From Castor canadensis (Eukaryota > Chordata > Mammalia > Rodentia > Castoridae), in NCBI RefSeq assembly GCF_047511655.1, contig NC_133394.1, positions 55,646,501 to 55,710,500 on the forward strand: a stretch of DNA of 64,000 nucleotides. The letters are read 5' to 3'. Of this stretch, positions 62,098 through 64,000 are shown one piece after another. The translations under genes were made by a program, and so were the position numbers. Within the stretch, counting starts at the first letter, position 1. Each line of letters starts with the position of its first letter. The notes under the pieces are model-generated. The model did not search any database, was not told the DNA's origin, and saw nothing but the letters and a program-made list of their open reading frames with translations.

Positions 62098-62336
62098 GTG
62101 AAGGGTATCCAAAAGTAAATGAGAATGTTCATGTGGATGTCACCAATGCAGAGGAGACAGTGGACTGCACATCTTCAACCATTTTCCATGATTCATCGAG
62201 GAGGAAAAGGAGTCCCTTGATGAGCCAAGCCAGGATGATGCAATGCCAGGACCTTCACCCGAAGGCAAGCATGAGAGCATTCCTTCCTTTGACCTGTCTC
62301 TGATCACGTCTATATTTCTATCAAGAATATCATGAC
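62098..62336 (+). pseudogene. Candidate terminal exon, unit 8: frameshifted
   Basis: Acceptor CCAATAG is kept. One A is missing in 'gattcatcgaggag' (near 62195, 'gattcaatcgaggag' elsewhere), so the acidic tail is replaced by a basic one (SSRRKRSP) ending at TGA 62301-62303. Nearby R-to-I change (STIFHD). Confidence 0.5.
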
Positions 62337-64000
62337 ACATCTATTCTCCGTGCAGCAAGGATGTGTGCTCAAGGCTGCATCCCTACCCTCACCCAGAATC
62401 AGACTAAGAATCATGTCTAAAATCTGAAGAAGGCCCAGACCCTTTCTAAAAGAAGTTTTATGTTCCTTTTCATTCCTCTCGGGAAACACGTGCTCTGTCC
62501 TCTATGTGCCCAGAGTACTTTCCATACATAGTTTTCTGTGCACCTGTCTGGGTGTCTCCCTGGCTTAAGATTTCTAGAGTTGAGGTCTCACCTGTCCTCC
62601 CAAATGTGGGCATTCCCGGGGAAACTGTTGACAGAGCAGGAAAGGATCAACTGACTGCATGACTTAGATGCGTGTAAAATGGAGGTTCTTGACTAAAGAG
62701 CTATGGTATGAGTTGGAATCTATCCTCAGGCCACAGTGACCTTGGGCTTCTGACCTTCATTAACTGCATATTGCAGCACATGGTAAATTTTCTTCCCACA
62801 TCCCTTTCAAACCTTGATCTGGGCTAGATCCCGAAGTGCGCATTCACTGTCAGGAATGTCGTAAGCTTACCTTTTGCCACTTTTTGCCTCCTGGAAATGG
62901 CCCTCAGTCATTTGCTGATTACTTTGGATGTTTGTTAGTAGAAGGGAACTTCTGATGAAAATATTGTGTTAGGGGCTGAGGGTCAATAAAGACAAGTGTA
63001 AAATTGATGAATTTAATTTTCACAGCCTGAGTTTGAGCATTGAGACCTGCAAACCCAAATTGATCCAGGCAGTTTAGCAGAGGGTTTCTTCCCATTTAGC
63101 TGCTCTCTCCCCTCATCTTGCCAAGGCAAAACCATACAGTTTCATCTATCACAATGACAACATGTACTCTCAAATCCAGGAACATACACCAAAAACGGCC
63201 TTCCCTAAAGCTTTCGATATAGTTAGGAAATTACCAGAGCTCATGTCAACTATCCTCATTCACAACCCTCTTCAAATTGAAGTGTATACAGGTTATGTCC
63301 AGGGCAGCCAGAATTCTTATGTTCACATGGAAAAAATAGGGACTAATTGGGGCATCTTTACACAAAACAATAGCAGGGAAACAAATTTGTATACAATTGA
63401 ACCTTCATGTTTACATGCACTTTAAGACAAACTCTCCATATTGACAGAGGAATATCTCAAGGTTTGCAGAAGCTGTGTAATGTCTTCTTTCTTCACCTCT
63501 TCAATTGCCTAAATGGAATGTGCAGATATATAAGGCACATTGTCTAAAGGATATGTGCTAAGAAGAATGGTAGAAATAATGTTTGAGTTAGGTGCAGATT
63601 TTCTTTTCATATTCTGTTTGCCTGTAGCCTTCATGCATTTAGAAAAGTAGTACCATGGCACACAGAAGGGATGAAAATGAAAAAATGTGAGGGGACGATC
63701 CTTTGTTGCTTTATATTATTTTAAAATTTACCCTATTCAGGAGACAATAGAGATCCATTACCTAATATTTAGCTGGAAAACCTCATAGTAGCGGCCTAAA
63801 ATTGTCAGGTATATGGGACCTATCTCTTCTTTCCAGGAAAGATTCCAACAACAAGTACGCATTCCAAATGGAAAAATCAAGTGGTAGATGACATGTCTCC
63901 ATGACATGGGATCTGCCCCATTCAAAACCGATTTCTTTTCCTTCAAAAGAGAGGTCAGGAAAATTATTTCCATGAATCCCAGCATGCTAAGCACATTCAT
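62098..64000 (+). repeat. Array unit 8 (cut by the window edge)
   Basis: 1903 bases visible. Terminal-exon segment from 62098 with a one-base deletion near 62195; AATAAA at 62985-62990; 87-codon open stretch 63162-63425 of type C. Same variant combination as unit 5. Confidence 0.93.

Larger units (their letters stand above)
43495..64000 (+). repeat. Gene-derived macrosatellite: at least 8.7 tandem units of about 2344 bases
   Basis: Near-identical copies follow head to tail with spacings of 2343, 2345, 2343, 2344, 2345, 2343 and 2344 bases between equivalent points. The array continues beyond the window. Identity among units is very high by eye (scattered single-base differences). High identity begins abruptly at about 43495, inside the candidate terminal exon. 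No unit is flanked by target-site duplications or terminal repeats, so this is tandem amplification, not transposition. Each unit contains a terminal-exon-like segment, an AATAAA, two RhoGAP-like decayed stretches and an intron end with an acceptor. Confidence 0.95.

Noticed and set aside
43495..64000. CRISPR-like or transposon array
   Set aside because: Repeats are 2.34 kb, contiguous without spacers, lack terminal inverted repeats or target-site duplications, and sit in a mammalian genome.

Overview
This is a window of mammalian nuclear DNA, not prokaryotic. It is AT-rich, has short exons with GT-AG introns, and contains LINE-1 3' ends, MIR and MER5A relics, B1-like (7SL) SINEs and many tRNA-derived SINEs whose body reads 'gagttcaaaccccag'. 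Composite forms of that SINE (two or three modules ending in a tRNA-like part) are what I associate with castorimorph rodents such as beaver. Rodent is well supported; Castor-like is an inference from the SINE style only. No viral, bacterial, CRISPR or structural RNA genes were found.

Layout. (1) 1-6540: gene-free flank with degenerate SINE and L1 pieces and microsatellites. (2) 6560-13455, + strand: an intron-containing MAD2L1-like (spindle-checkpoint HORMA protein) locus. It has a GC-rich cell-cycle-type promoter and intact exons 1 and 2, but exons 3, 4 and 5 carry frameshifts, stops and lost splice sites, so it is an unprocessed pseudogene or encodes a short truncated product. Its exon-1/promoter region is present about three times in tandem, and only the first copy still has its ATG and CpGs. 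(3) 13456-27030: gene-free, repeats only. (4) 27031-41400, + strand: six exons that splice in phase and encode the end of a PH domain and a Ras-association domain of an ARHGAP20-like Rho GTPase-activating protein. The next exon, which should start the RhoGAP domain, is frameshifted and broken. (5) About 41500-43495: a diverged, L1-interrupted copy of what follows. (6) 43495-64000: at least 8.7 near-identical head-to-tail copies of a unit of about 2344 bases, running off the right edge.

How it fits together. Hand alignment suggests the 2.34-kb unit is itself a piece of the 3' end of the ARHGAP20-like gene. Each unit carries a candidate terminal coding exon (79 codons, acceptor on its left), a 3'-UTR-like stretch with a canonical AATAAA, and two decayed stretches that resemble RhoGAP exons. 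Diagnostic variants recur every third unit (about 7.03 kb), so a three-unit higher-order repeat with mosaic exchange overlies the basic repeat. The most notable object is therefore a gene-derived macrosatellite immediately downstream of a PH-RA gene that has lost its GAP domain. Coding status of the array is unresolved: the open frames are long, but recent amplification alone would keep them similar.
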